A stretch of 64,000 bases of DNA, taken from Sphingopyxis sp. YR583 (GTDB lineage Bacteria; Pseudomonadota; Alphaproteobacteria; Sphingomonadales; Sphingomonadaceae). The notes below the pieces were generated by a model. It had not been told where the DNA came from, made no database searches, and worked only from the letters and a program-made list of their open reading frames with translations. Shown here in pieces: positions 35,060 through 44,173 of the stretch. The stretch covers positions 243,677-307,676 of the forward strand of contig NZ_FNWK01000004.1 of the NCBI RefSeq assembly GCF_900108295.1, written 5' to 3'. Both the position numbers and the translations under genes were made by a program. Every line of letters starts with the position of its first letter. The stretch's first letter is position 1.

Positions 35060-35656
35060 TCAGGCGGCCTGCTTCAGACCGTCGATTGCGGTGGTTGCCT
35101 GGCTGATCGCCTCGCCGTTCATCATCTGCTGGTCGGCGGCGATAATGCTGACGTCGGTGATGCCGACGAAGCCGAGGACGTGGCGCAGATAGCCGGTGGC
35201 GAAATCATAATCGCTGCCGACGGGAACGCCGCCCGAGGTGACGACCAGATAGGCCTTCTTGCCCTTGAGCAGCCCTTCGGGGCCCGCTTCGGTGTAGCGG
35301 AAGGTCTTGCGGGCGCGGGCGATCAGGTCGATCCATGCCTTCAGCGCGGCAGGGATGCTGAAATTATAGATGGGCACGCCGATGACGATCGTGTCGGCGG
35401 CTTCGAGTTCGGCGATCATATCGTCCGACGCGGCGAGCGCGGCCTTCTGGTCGTCCGAACGGTCGGCATCGTCGGTAAAATTGGCGCCGACCCAGTTTTC
35501 GGTCAGCAGTGCGGGCGGAGTGTTGGCAAGGTCGCGATGGGTCACCGCGGCACCATAGCCCTGTTCGACCAGACGCGTCACAAGCTGGTCGGTCAGCTGG
35601 CGGCTCGTCGAACCATTGTGACGAGCACTCGAATCGATGCGGAGAATATGGCTCAT
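35060..35656 (-). CDS. azoR: FMN-dependent NADH:quinone reductase / azoreductase
   Basis: 198 residues, flavodoxin-fold homodimer that reduces quinones and azo compounds. Seen: ILRIDSSARHNGSTSRQLTD (FMN phosphate loop), DTIVIGVPIYNFSIPAALKA, WIDLIARARKTFRYTEAGPE and VTSGGVPVGSDYDF. Full length. Flanked on both sides by GC-rich hairpins and positioned between pirin and wrbA, with the divergent LysR gene as probable regulator. Confidence 0.95.
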   Translation of the reverse strand: MSHILRIDSSARHNGSTSRQLTDQLVTRLVEQGYGAAVTHRDLANTPPALLTENWVGANFTDDADRSDDQKAALAASDDMIAELEAADTIVIGVPIYNFSIPAALKAWIDLIARARKTFRYTEAGPEGLLKGKKAYLVVTSGGVPVGSDYDFATGYLRHVLGFVGITDVSIIAADQQMMNGEAISQATTAIDGLKQAA

Positions 35657-35687
35657 TGTCTTGTTCCTTGATTTCCGGAGGGCGGGG

Positions 35688-35759
35688 GTGCCGCGAGCTT
35701 CGGAGGGAAACTCGCGGCACGGGGTGGGCCGCCGCCGGGGAGGGGGATGGCGGCGACCC
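35688..35759 (-). repeat. tandem strong hairpins between pirin and azoR
   Basis: GTGCCGCGAG (35688-35697) pairs perfectly with CTCGCGGCAC (35711-35720). Next, GGGCCGCCGCC (35726-35736) pairs with GGCGGCGACCC (35749-35759), one mismatch. No T-tract. Likely an RNA-processing, attenuation or terminator-like element after the pirin gene. Confidence 0.6.
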
Positions 35760-35770
35760 GGGGGGCTGCG

Positions 35771-36466
35771 TTACAGGCTGTCCACGAGCACCAGTTCGGC
35801 GTCGTCGAGTGCCTCGACCTTGATCGTGCCGACATCGCGGAGGGCGATGCCGTCGCGGGGATCGGCGTCCGCGCCATTGACGCGGATGCGGCCTTTGGCG
35901 GCGACCAGATAGGCGTGGCGTCCGGGTTCGAGGTCGTAGGAGACGCTCTCACCGGCGAAGACCGTCGCGGCGGCGACGCGGGCATTGGCGCGGATCGGCA
36001 GCGCTTCGTCGCCCTCGATCCCGCTCGCCAGCGTCACGAACTGGCCCGACCGGTCGGCCTTGGGAAACTGGCGAGCGCCCCAGCCCGGATTGCCGCCGTC
36101 ACGATCGGGCATGATCCAGATCTGGAACAGAGTCGTTTCCTCATCCTCGAGGTTGAACTCGCTGTGCGTCACGCCGGTGCCGGCGCTCATCACCTGGACA
36201 TCGCCCGCCGCGGTGCGGCCGCTATTGCCCATGCTGTCGCGGTGCGTGATCGCGCCGGTGCGGACATAGGTGACGATTTCCATGTCGCGGTGCGGGTGCG
36301 GGGGAAAGCCCGACTGCGCCGCAATGGCATCGTCGTTCCAGACGCGCAGAGCGCCCCAGCCCATGCGGCCTTCGTCATAATAGTTGGCGAAGGAGAAATG
36401 GTGACGGGCGTCCAGCCAGCCGTGGTTGGCGTGGCCCAGCGTGTCGAATTTGCGGATGTCGATCAT
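35771..36466 (-). CDS. pirin family protein
   Basis: 231 residues, bicupin. The metal-binding pirin N-terminal cupin is clear: WGALRVWNDDAIAAQSGFPP, HPHRDMEIVTYV, then GTGVTHSEFN. The C-terminal cupin is shorter (YDLEPGRHAYLVAAKGRIRV). Some bacterial pirins are quercetin dioxygenases. ATG at 36466 follows AAAGGACAAGG; the longer open frame upstream has no homology. First gene of the pirin-azoR-wrbA group, 138 bp from the divergent LysR gene. Confidence 0.92.
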   Translation of the reverse strand: MIDIRKFDTLGHANHGWLDARHHFSFANYYDEGRMGWGALRVWNDDAIAAQSGFPPHPHRDMEIVTYVRTGAITHRDSMGNSGRTAAGDVQVMSAGTGVTHSEFNLEDEETTLFQIWIMPDRDGGNPGWGARQFPKADRSGQFVTLASGIEGDEALPIRANARVAAATVFAGESVSYDLEPGRHAYLVAAKGRIRVNGADADPRDGIALRDVGTIKVEALDDAELVLVDSL

Positions 36467-36569
36467 TGGCCTTGTCCTTTCCTTGGCGCCACTCCGGGGC
36501 ATCGGTGCCCCGCGGCGCTCATCTGTTGAGGACAAAATAGGCATTTCGATCGTTTCGAAAATAGCGTAG

Positions 36570-36590
36570 ATGGAAAACCATCGTTTCCAT
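36570..36590. promoter_or_regulatory. inverted repeat, candidate LysR operator
   Basis: ATGGAAA (36570-36576) and TTTCCAT (36584-36590), seven-base arms with a seven-base spacer, 14 bp before the LysR start and between it and the pirin gene. Position and form suit a LysR-type binding site. Confidence 0.55.
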
Positions 36591-36604
36591 TCAGGGACTA
36601 TTGC

Positions 36605-37552
36605 ATGGCGCTTCCCGACTATGAAGGCTGGGCCTGTTTTGTCGCTGTCGCCGACGGCGGCAGTTTTACCGCTGCGGCAGCTTCGCTCGGCCTGTCGAAG
36701 GCGAGCGTGTCGAAAGCGGTGACGCGGCTCGAAGCGTCGCTGGGGATCACCTTGCTCCACAGGAGTTCGCGCGTCGTCGCGGTGTCGACCGCGGGTGCGG
36801 GACTGCTCGAAGAGGCGCGCGCGATGGTCGCGGCCGCGACCGCCGCGACCGAGGCGGCGCGGGGCGACCGCGTCGACCTCGCGGGGCCGATCCGTCTCGC
36901 CGCGCCGATGAGTTTCGGAATCAAGGTGCTCGGCCCGCCGCTGGCGACGTTTCTGGAACGGCATCCGGCGGTCGAGATCGAGGTGTTGCTCAGCGACGCG
37001 CGCAACGACCCCGTCGCCGAAGGCATCGATCTGACGTTGCGTATTGCGCCGCTCGCCGATTCGAGCCTGCTCGCGCGCACGATCGCACCCGTGGCGGCGT
37101 CGGTGATCGCCAGCCCCGCCTATCTCGAAAAGCATGGCACACCCCGGCATCCGCTCGAGCTGTCAGGTCACCGGCTGATCGGATACGGCCACCGCCAGCG
37201 CGCGATGCCGCTGCATTTCCATCGCAAGGGTGAGGAGGCGACGGTGCTGCCGACGGGGCCGCTGTTCGCGAACAATGGCGATGTCATGGTTCCGCTGATC
37301 ATCGCGGGCGTCGGGATCGCAGTGCTGCCCGACTTCATCGCCGCCGACGAACTCGCATCGGGCGCGGTCGTCCCGATCCTGACCGACTGGTCTTTGCCGC
37401 AGTCGCACCTGCACCTGCTGTCGCCGCCATCGCGCCTGCGTCCGGCGCGCGTTCGCGCGCTTTCCGACCATCTGGTCGACACGCTGAAGATGTCCTGTAC
37501 CGGGGCACATGATCGCTACATGGCGCTTCACCATGAGGTGAAAACAGCCTGA
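36605..37552 (+). CDS. LysR family transcriptional regulator
   Basis: 315 residues. N-terminal winged helix YEGWACFVAVADGGSFTAAA, SLGLSKASVSKAVTRLEASL, then a periplasmic-binding-like effector domain (~90-300) with PIRLAAPMSFGIKVLGPPL and GVGIAVLPDF. It belongs to the common LysR subgroup that controls adjacent oxidoreductases. Divergent from pirin-azoR-wrbA, with a symmetrical site in between. Inducer unknown; quinones or electrophiles are reasonable guesses. Confidence 0.9.
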   Translation: MALPDYEGWACFVAVADGGSFTAAAASLGLSKASVSKAVTRLEASLGITLLHRSSRVVAVSTAGAGLLEEARAMVAAATAATEAARGDRVDLAGPIRLAAPMSFGIKVLGPPLATFLERHPAVEIEVLLSDARNDPVAEGIDLTLRIAPLADSSLLARTIAPVAASVIASPAYLEKHGTPRHPLELSGHRLIGYGHRQRAMPLHFHRKGEEATVLPTGPLFANNGDVMVPLIIAGVGIAVLPDFIAADELASGAVVPILTDWSLPQSHLHLLSPPSRLRPARVRALSDHLVDTLKMSCTGAHDRYMALHHEVKTA

Positions 37553-37574
37553 GCGACTGTTGCAAAATGGCCGC

Positions 37575-37609
37575 GACTCGTGGACTTCTGCGGGTTAAAT
37601 CAAAATTAA
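37575..37609 (+). promoter_or_regulatory. GANTC methylation site and CtrA box upstream of ctrA
   Basis: GACTC at 37575-37579 is a CcrM (GANTC) site. TTAA (37595-37598), seven bases, TTAA (37606-37609) is a perfect CtrA recognition box; a degenerate TTAG-N8-TTAA lies further down, near 37625-37640. In Caulobacter the ctrA promoter region is likewise controlled by GANTC methylation and by CtrA itself. Confidence 0.7.
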
Positions 37610-37738
37610 CCTTTTCCCTTCATTAGTTTCGTGGTTAATGTTCCGGCAGTCCTGCAACGGGGGTTGGTCGGGTGACATCCTTGATAGTCACGCGATCGGT
37701 TCGCGGGATTATCGTGGGAAACAGTCAAGGGGTGCCTA

Positions 37739-38446
37739 ATGCGCGTACTGCTGATCGAGGACGAGCCGACGACCGCGAAAGCGATCGATACGATGCTCAC
37801 CACCGAAGGCTTCAACGTCTATACCACCGATCTCGGTGAGGAAGGCTTGGACCTGGGTAAGCTCTATGATTACGATATCATCCTGCTCGACCTGAATCTG
37901 CCCGACATGCACGGCTATGACGTGCTGAAAAAGCTGCGCACCGCCAAGGTGCAGACGCCGGTGCTGATCCTGTCGGGTATTTCGGAAATGGATTCGAAGG
38001 TGCGATCGTTCGGCTTTGGCGCCGACGATTATGTCACCAAGCCGTTCCACCGCGACGAACTGGTCGCCCGCATCCATGCGGTCGTCCGTCGTTCGAAGGG
38101 CCACAGCCAGAGCGTCATCAAGACGGGCAAGCTGGCGGTCAACCTCGACACCAAGACGGTCGAAGTCGATACGACGCGCGTGCATCTGACCGGCAAGGAA
38201 TATCAGATGCTCGAACTGCTCTCGCTTCGCAAGGGCACGACGCTGACCAAGGAAATGTTCCTGAACCACCTCTATGGCGGCATGGACGAGCCCGAACTGA
38301 AGATTATCGACGTCTTCATCTGCAAGCTGCGCAAGAAGCTCGCGCTCGCCTGCCACGGCGAAAATTATATCGAGACGGTCTGGGGCCGCGGTTATGTCCT
38401 TCGCGACATCGACGACGAAGGCAATGAGGTGCGCCGCGTCGCCTGA
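37739..38446 (+). CDS. ctrA: CtrA cell-cycle response regulator
   Basis: 235 residues. OmpR-type regulator that controls the alphaproteobacterial cell cycle, division and flagellar genes. Receiver: [20 protein letters not shown], phosphoacceptor [14 protein letters not shown] (Asp51), [20 protein letters not shown]. Winged helix: [46 protein letters not shown]. Identity is very strong throughout. A single gene with its own CtrA box upstream and a terminator 35 bp after the stop. Its modulator SciP is encoded 7.4 kb away. Confidence 0.98.
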   Translation: MRVLLIEDEPTTAKAIDTMLTTEGFNVYTTDLGEEGLDLGKLYDYDIILLDLNLPDMHGYDVLKKLRTAKVQTPVLILSGISEMDSKVRSFGFGADDYVTKPFHRDELVARIHAVVRRSKGHSQSVIKTGKLAVNLDTKTVEVDTTRVHLTGKEYQMLELLSLRKGTTLTKEMFLNHLYGGMDEPELKIIDVFICKLRKKLALACHGENYIETVWGRGYVLRDIDDEGNEVRRVA

Positions 38447-38480
38447 CGCGTAACGCTTCGCACAAGTTTACCGAGGGAAC

Positions 38481-38510
38481 CCGGCGCGGAGCGATCCGCG
38501 CCGGTTTTCT
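38481..38510 (+). terminator. rho-independent terminator of ctrA
   Basis: CCGGCGCGGA (38481-38490), GCGA loop, TCCGCGCCGG (38495-38504), then TTTTCTTTT. Confidence 0.92.
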
Positions 38511-38657
38511 TTTGGCGGCCAGCGTTCGATCTGGACCAATACCGCCGCGGGCATCCGCAGGCGCGAGTGGCATCCGGGAATCTGCCTGTGACCGCGCCAA
38601 CACGTCAGGCCGGTCTTGTCGGCAGATCGTGGAAACGGACCGAAGCCTGCCAGTCGG

Positions 38658-39803
38658 CTATCGGGTGGCGGCCTTGTTCCTGACCGCAAGCGATGCCGCC
38701 ACTGCGAGAAGCAGAAATGCGGCTGCGGCAAAAGCCAGGGCGGCGTTGATCGAATAGGCGCCCACAGCGATGCCCGCCAGCGAAGGGAGTAGCGCTGCGC
38801 CGCCGAGCTGGAATGCCGTAAGATAGAGAACGGCGCGCCTGCCCGGATCGATTTCGACCAGCCAGCCCGCGAAAAAGGGCAGCGTGAACAACCAGACGAA
38901 ACCGAACGCGATGCTCACGCCGATGATCGCGCCGGTGCTGCCGCGCCCGAGGTAGAAGGCGGCGACCAGTCCCGCTCCGGCGATCGCGCACGCGATGATG
39001 GTCTTGCGATTGGGCAGTCTCTCGCCGAAGCGCGCCGCGACGAGCGCGCCGACCACCTGGGCGACGAGGCAGAGCGACACCGCCATGCCTTCGAATGTCG
39101 GGGGATAGCCATAATGGATCAGCCAGAGCCCGAAATAGCCCCACACCGAGACGATCGCGCCGAGGAACAATCCGGCGCAGCAAAGCGCGGTTAGGCTTGC
39201 AGGCGTGATCGCGCCGCGCTCGCTGTCGGGTTCGGTCGGAGAGAGTCGGGAGGGCAATATCACCGCCGCTGCCGCCGCAATCAGCCCTGCGCAAGCGAGC
39301 GCCGCCAGCGCGGCATCGACGCGCGAGCCTGCAATGGCGATGGCGGGCAGCGATGCGGCGACGATCGCTTGCAGCAGCGTCTGGACGGCAAGAAAGATCG
39401 CGCTCGCACGTTCGACCCGTACCACGCGCGAGATGGCAACAAGTGCGACCGCAACGAGGACGCCTTCGCCGAAACCCGAGGCCGCTCGCGCCAGCGCCAG
39501 GGTGGTCATACCTGCCTGGCCCATCAGGAACAGGTTGATCGCGACGATCGCAAGCCCCGCCAAGCCAGCGACGATGCTTACCCCGGTCCGCCGGAGCAGC
39601 GCGATTCCCGCAAGCGATCCCGGTACAATGGCAAGCATCTCGATCGTCACCAGATTGCCGACCTGCGCCTCTGCGATGCGACCTTCCTGCACCAGCGCGC
39701 CCAGCAAGACGGGATGCACGCCAAGAACGAGCAACGCGCACGAGCCGATCAGGATCGAAAGAGCGAGCGTGCGGCCGCTGACGACCGTCGCCTCCGCGAT
39801 CAC
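38658..39803 (-). CDS. MFS transporter
   Basis: 381 residues from a GTG at 39803 that overlaps the TetR stop by four bases (GTGA). About twelve membrane helices, e.g. LALSILIGSCALLVLGVHPV, ALLRRTGVSIVAGLAGLAIV, AIVSVWGYFGLWLIHYG; typical MFS loop residues (RFGERLPNRK) between helices 8 and 9. The substrate is unknown. It is co-transcribed with the TetR gene and divergent from the TonB receptor-catabolic genes, so it may carry the same compound across the inner membrane. Confidence 0.85.
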   Translation of the reverse strand: MIAEATVVSGRTLALSILIGSCALLVLGVHPVLLGALVQEGRIAEAQVGNLVTIEMLAIVPGSLAGIALLRRTGVSIVAGLAGLAIVAINLFLMGQAGMTTLALARAASGFGEGVLVAVALVAISRVVRVERASAIFLAVQTLLQAIVAASLPAIAIAGSRVDAALAALACAGLIAAAAAVILPSRLSPTEPDSERGAITPASLTALCCAGLFLGAIVSVWGYFGLWLIHYGYPPTFEGMAVSLCLVAQVVGALVAARFGERLPNRKTIIACAIAGAGLVAAFYLGRGSTGAIIGVSIAFGFVWLFTLPFFAGWLVEIDPGRRAVLYLTAFQLGGAALLPSLAGIAVGAYSINAALAFAAAAFLLLAVAASLAVRNKAATR

Positions 39804-40459
39804 GCGGGCTGGTCCTTTGCGCGGAGCGGCAGATATTCGGGCAGGAAGGTTCGCGAATAGGCGATGCGCGCGCGGCGCGCCTGTTCCTCCATGTCGTCGG
39901 TGATGTGGCCGTGGCGATGGATCGACAGCGCCCAGATCGCGTCGTTGATGACGATCACCTCGACCAGCCGGTCGTGCAGGTCGGGAATCTCCGGCATGAC
40001 GAACATCTGCGTCATCAATTCGATGCTGCGGCCCGCGGTGACGAAATTGCTGTCGAGATCCTGCAGACGAATGTCCGACGACCAGGCGGGGCCTTCGAGC
40101 AGAACCTGCCGCGCGGCCGGATGTTCGTTGAACCATTTCCGGCCGGCGCGATATTGGAGCGTCTGGAGCTCCTGCCAGCTTTCGACGCCGTCGGGAACTT
40201 CGGTCAGCACCCCTTCCTCGAATCGCTTGAGATAGCGTTCGGCAAGCGCGCTGAACACGAGCTGCGGTTCAGGGAAGAAATGATAGATCGACGGCGGGGA
40301 GATGCCGACCTCGGTCGCGATCGCCGGGATGCTGATCGCGGCGGGGGGCAGCCCGTCGAGCAACCGTTCGGCGCCGTCGAGAATCGCCTCGAAACGGGCC
40401 CGGCTCCGCTTCTGCGCGGGGCGCCTGATCTCGGCCCTCGGCACCTCATTCTTCGTCAT
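39800..40459 (-). CDS. TetR family transcriptional regulator
   Basis: 219 residues from the ATG at 40459, which has an ideal AGGAG-N5 ribosome site; earlier ATGs at 40474 and in the 40501 frame are weaker. HTH region KRSRARFEAILDGAERLLDG, ISIPAIATEVGISPPSIYHF with the typical SIYHFFP end, then an all-alpha ligand domain. Head-to-head with the TonB-dependent receptor, and the likely switch for both transcripts. Confidence 0.9.
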   Translation of the reverse strand: MTKNEVPRAEIRRPAQKRSRARFEAILDGAERLLDGLPPAAISIPAIATEVGISPPSIYHFFPEPQLVFSALAERYLKRFEEGVLTEVPDGVESWQELQTLQYRAGRKWFNEHPAARQVLLEGPAWSSDIRLQDLDSNFVTAGRSIELMTQMFVMPEIPDLHDRLVEVIVINDAIWALSIHRHGHITDDMEEQARRARIAYSRTFLPEYLPLRAKDQPA

Positions 40460-40513
40460 GCGCGCTCCTGTCATCGCGCCATCTTTGGGAAAATCGCGCA
40501 CAAATCAACAAAA

Positions 40514-40600
40514 ATTCCGAATATGAGGCGCTGTTTTGAAATTTTCTTGACAGGCTGGCGGATTCGCATTCACAAAATCGGAAAATATTCCGATATGGAG
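40514..40600. promoter_or_regulatory. repeated ATTCCGA elements and promoter between tetR and TonB receptor
   Basis: The AT-rich 153-bp gap holds two direct copies, ATTCCGAATATGAG (40514-40527) and ATTCCGATATGGAG (40587-40600). The second overlaps a CGGAA-AATA-TTCCG dyad. Between them is TTGACA (40547-40552), a good -35. The layout suggests TetR operators flanking the receptor promoter. Confidence 0.5.
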
Positions 40601-40612
40601 AAGGGGAAGTCG

Positions 40613-42832
40613 ATGATGCGCGGATTTGCAATGCTTTCGGTCTCGTTACTGGCGCTCGCGCCGGCCACCGCCTTTGCGCAGAGCGCCGATGGCGCTTCCT
40701 CCGATGACGGCATCGGCGAGATCGTCGTCACCGCGCAGCGGCGCGAACAGAATATCCAGGATGTCCCCATCAGCATCACTGCGATCAGTGGCGATGCGCT
40801 GACCGAGGTCGGGATTCGTGACCCCCGCGACCTGTCGATCCTCGTCCCCGGCCTGTCGTCGCAGGCTGGTACGTCGGCGACGACGACCTCGCTGTTCCTG
40901 CGCGGCGTCGGCATCGGCGACTTCAACTCGAACACGACGGGCGCCGTCGGCGTCTATGTCGACGACGTGTTTCTCGGGGCGAACGCCGGCAAGCTTTTCA
41001 ACGTCTTCGACAGTGAAGGCATCGAAGTGCTGAAAGGGCCGCAGGGTACGCTTTACGGCCGCAACACGACCGCGGGCGCGATCCGCTTTTCGTCGCGCAA
41101 GCCGACCGACGAGTTCAGCGCCAATGCGGCCGTCTCCTATGGCCGCTTCAACGAAGTGCAGATCGAGGGCGGCGTCGGCGGCCCCATCGCCGGCGATGTG
41201 CTGAAGGCGCGCGTCGCGGGCACCTATCTGCGTCGCGACGGCTGGCTGCTCAACCGCGTGACCGGCAACAAGCTCAACGACCTCGATATGTGGGCGGGCC
41301 GCGCCATCGTCGATTTCACGCCCAGTTCCGATATCCTTATTCGTGCGATCGTTCATGGCGGGCAGAACCGGGGCGGGGCGCGCCAGTTCCAGCATCGCGG
41401 ATCGGGCATCGACTTCGCCGGCAATCCGAATTTCGCCGACGGTGTGCCGCTCGACGGGCTTGGCTATGCCGACACCGACGGCGACCTCAACGCCGGCGAT
41501 TACGACGTCGAGGGTCAGGAACGCGTCAATGTGTTCGGCGGCTCGCTGACCGCCAGCATCGACATGGGTGGGGTCTCGCTGACCTCGATCAGTGCCTATG
41601 AACAGGTCCGCCGCAGCACCGTCGAGGATACCGACGCCAGCCCGAACAATGTGCTCACCGCGACCTATATCGACCGGCCGCAGCAGTTCAGCCAGGAATT
41701 GCGCCTCCAGTCGAAGGGCGACAATGCGGTCAACTGGATCGTCGGCGGCTATTATTTCCAAGACAAGCTGGTCACCGAAAGCGCATTTGACATCCTGCGC
41801 GTGTTCCGCGATCCCGACGATCTGCTCGGCACGCTCGATCCGGTCAATTCGATCGGCAATTTCGCCTATCCCTATACGCAGAAGACCGAAAGCTGGGCCG
41901 CCTTCGCGCAGGCCGACGTCAAGCTGACCGACCGGCTGACGCTGACGGGGGGCTTGCGCTATTCGGTCGACAGCATCGATTTCGATTTCCACAGCTTCTT
42001 CGACGACGTCATCATGGTGCCGGTGCTCGATTACACGGGGTCGAAGACGTTCAAGGATCTGTCGTGGCGCGCCGCGCTGTCGTTCCAGGCGACCGACAAT
42101 CTGCTGTTCTACGCCTCGTCGTCGAAGGGGTATAACAGCGGCGGTTTCGCAGGCGGTTCGTCGAGCGACCCGGCGCAGCTCCAGCCGTTCCGCTCGGAAA
42201 AGCTCTACGCCTATGAGGCTGGGTTCAAGAGCGACCTGCTCGATCGCAAGCTGCGCTTCAATGCCGCCGCTTTCTACTACGACTATCGCGATCTGCAGGT
42301 CTTCGTCTTCGACACCTCGGGCGTGCTGCCGGTGCAGCGCAAGCTCAACGCGGGCAATGCCGAACTCTATGGCGTGGAAGTCGAGTTGCAGGCGCGCCCG
42401 TCGCGCTATTTCGATGCCTTCGTCAATGCCAGCCTGCTGCACGCGCGCTACAAGGATTTCACCGCGCTCGCCGCCGACGATTATTCAGGCAACAGGCTGG
42501 TCAATGCGCCCGATGTCGCGATCTCGGCGGGTTTCTCGGTGACCCAGCCGCTGCCGGGAGACAGTTCGCTGCGTCTGCGCGTCGACGGAAGCCTCCAGTC
42601 GGAGGTGTTCCTGACCCCCGACAATGTGCAGGCCAATCGCGTGAAGCCTTATGGCATTGCGAACGCGCGCCTCTCGTGGCTGTCTTCCAACGAAAATCTC
42701 GAGGTCGCGCTGTGGGCCAAGAATTTCACCGGCACGCGCTATGTGACCTATGTGTCGCCGGTCGTGACGATGGATCAGCTCAATTACAACGACCCCGCGA
42801 CCTATGGCATCCAGGCCATCGTCAAATTCTAG
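40613..42832 (+). CDS. TonB-dependent outer-membrane receptor
   Basis: 739 residues from the ATG at 40613 (AAGGGGA site). Signal peptide RGFAMLSVSLLALAPATAFA. TonB box region GIGEIVVTAQRREQNIQDVP, plug domain (LSILVPGLSS, GVYVDDVFLG, EVLKGPQGTLYGRNTTAGAI), then a 22-strand barrel ending in a terminal Phe. Belongs to the large sphingomonad receptor group for aromatic or carbohydrate-type substrates. It heads the genes for aminotransferase, kinase and aldolase, so it probably imports their substrate. Confidence 0.93.
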   Translation: MMRGFAMLSVSLLALAPATAFAQSADGASSDDGIGEIVVTAQRREQNIQDVPISITAISGDALTEVGIRDPRDLSILVPGLSSQAGTSATTTSLFLRGVGIGDFNSNTTGAVGVYVDDVFLGANAGKLFNVFDSEGIEVLKGPQGTLYGRNTTAGAIRFSSRKPTDEFSANAAVSYGRFNEVQIEGGVGGPIAGDVLKARVAGTYLRRDGWLLNRVTGNKLNDLDMWAGRAIVDFTPSSDILIRAIVHGGQNRGGARQFQHRGSGIDFAGNPNFADGVPLDGLGYADTDGDLNAGDYDVEGQERVNVFGGSLTASIDMGGVSLTSISAYEQVRRSTVEDTDASPNNVLTATYIDRPQQFSQELRLQSKGDNAVNWIVGGYYFQDKLVTESAFDILRVFRDPDDLLGTLDPVNSIGNFAYPYTQKTESWAAFAQADVKLTDRLTLTGGLRYSVDSIDFDFHSFFDDVIMVPVLDYTGSKTFKDLSWRAALSFQATDNLLFYASSSKGYNSGGFAGGSSSDPAQLQPFRSEKLYAYEAGFKSDLLDRKLRFNAAAFYYDYRDLQVFVFDTSGVLPVQRKLNAGNAELYGVEVELQARPSRYFDAFVNASLLHARYKDFTALAADDYSGNRLVNAPDVAISAGFSVTQPLPGDSSLRLRVDGSLQSEVFLTPDNVQANRVKPYGIANARLSWLSSNENLEVALWAKNFTGTRYVTYVSPVVTMDQLNYNDPATYGIQAIVKF

Positions 42833-42890
42833 GAACCCGCTCCGGCGCAGGCGCACGCGCACTGCGCCGGACACATCAAGCGAGATCGAC

Positions 42891-44171
42891 ATGAACAGAG
42901 TGCAGGATGCGGCGCTGCGCGCGCGCGCGCTAAAGGTCATTCCGAACGGCATGTACGGCCATGAATCGGTGCGGATGTTGCCCGACAGCTTCCCGCAATT
43001 CTTCAGCAAGGCAGAGGGCGCCTATATCTGGGATGCCGACGGTAACCGCTACCTCGACTATATGTGCGCCTATGGCCCCAGCCTGCTCGGCTATCGCGAC
43101 GAACGGGTCGAGGCGGCGGCGCGCGCGCAGGCCGCTTTGGGCGACACGTTGACCGGGCCGTCGCCGTTGATGGTCGAACTGGCCGAGACTTTGGTTTCGA
43201 TGGTCGATCATGCCGATTGGGCGATGTTCTGCAAGAACGGCACCGATGCGACGACGATGGCGATGAGCAGCGCGCGCGCGCAGACCGGCAAGCGCATCGT
43301 GCTCGTCGCGCAGGGCGCCTATCATGGCGCCGCGCCCTGGTGCACGCCGGTTCCGGCGGGGACCGTTCCCGAGGATCGCGCGCATGTGCGCACCTATGCC
43401 TATAATGACGTCGCCAGCCTTGAGGCCGCGGCCGCGGCCGCCGGCGACGATCTCGCGGCGATCTTTGCGTCGCCTTTCCGCCACGATGCCTTCATCGATC
43501 AGGAAGCGCCCGATCCCGCCTACGCCCGTCGCGCCCGCGATCTGTGCGACGAAACCGGCGCGATGCTGATCGTCGACGAGGTCCGCGCAGGCTTCCGCCT
43601 CGCACGCGGCAGCAGCTGGAGCGAACTGGGTGTTCGGCCCGATCTCTCGGCATGGGGAAAATGTTTTGCCAACGGCCATCCGATCTCGGCGCTGCTCGGG
43701 TCCGACCGCTGCCGCGAAGGGGCGGGCGCCATTTACGCGACAGGCTCCTTCTGGCTGTCGGCGGTGCCGATGGCCGCGGCGATCGAGACGCTGCGGATCA
43801 TCCGCGACACCGATTATATCGAACACACCGTCGCCCTCGGCGAACGGCTGCGCGCGGGGCTCGACGCGGCGGCGGCGAAGCATGGTTTTACCCTGCGCCA
43901 GACCGGCCCCGTCCAGATGCCGCAGATCATGTTCGCCGACGATCCCGATTTCCGCGTCGGCTATGGCTGGACGGAGGAGATGCTTGCGCGCGGCATCTAT
44001 ATGCATCCCTGGCACAATATGTTCCTGTGCGCCGCGATGACCGAAGCCGATATCGACGCCACGCTGGCCGCCGCCGATAATGCGTTCGCCGCGCTCGCCG
44101 CGCGACTGGCGACGCTCGAGCCGCACCCGATCCTCGTCATGCTCGCCGCGGCACAGGCGGAGCACGCCTGA
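42891..44171 (+). CDS. class III aminotransferase, glutamate-1-semialdehyde aminomutase-like
   Basis: 426 residues. Fold type I PLP enzyme: YIWDADGNRYLDYMCAYGPS, FCKNGTDATTMAMSSARA, GAYHGAAPWCTP, ADEVR-type MLIVDEVRAGFRLARG, and the Schiff-base lysine in SAWGKCFANGHPISALLG (Lys257). It resembles HemL, but it sits with a sugar-type kinase and an aldolase and not with haem genes, so it should act on an amino sugar or amino alcohol. Start at ATG 42891; the frame is open further back into the receptor 3' end. Two bases separate it from the kinase. Confidence 0.88.
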   Translation: MNRVQDAALRARALKVIPNGMYGHESVRMLPDSFPQFFSKAEGAYIWDADGNRYLDYMCAYGPSLLGYRDERVEAAARAQAALGDTLTGPSPLMVELAETLVSMVDHADWAMFCKNGTDATTMAMSSARAQTGKRIVLVAQGAYHGAAPWCTPVPAGTVPEDRAHVRTYAYNDVASLEAAAAAAGDDLAAIFASPFRHDAFIDQEAPDPAYARRARDLCDETGAMLIVDEVRAGFRLARGSSWSELGVRPDLSAWGKCFANGHPISALLGSDRCREGAGAIYATGSFWLSAVPMAAAIETLRIIRDTDYIEHTVALGERLRAGLDAAAAKHGFTLRQTGPVQMPQIMFADDPDFRVGYGWTEEMLARGIYMHPWHNMFLCAAMTEADIDATLAAADNAFAALAARLATLEPHPILVMLAAAQAEHA

Positions 44172-44173
44172 TC

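Noticed and set aside
40646..42442. 598-codon open frame on the minus strand
   Set aside because: Antisense of the TonB-dependent receptor.
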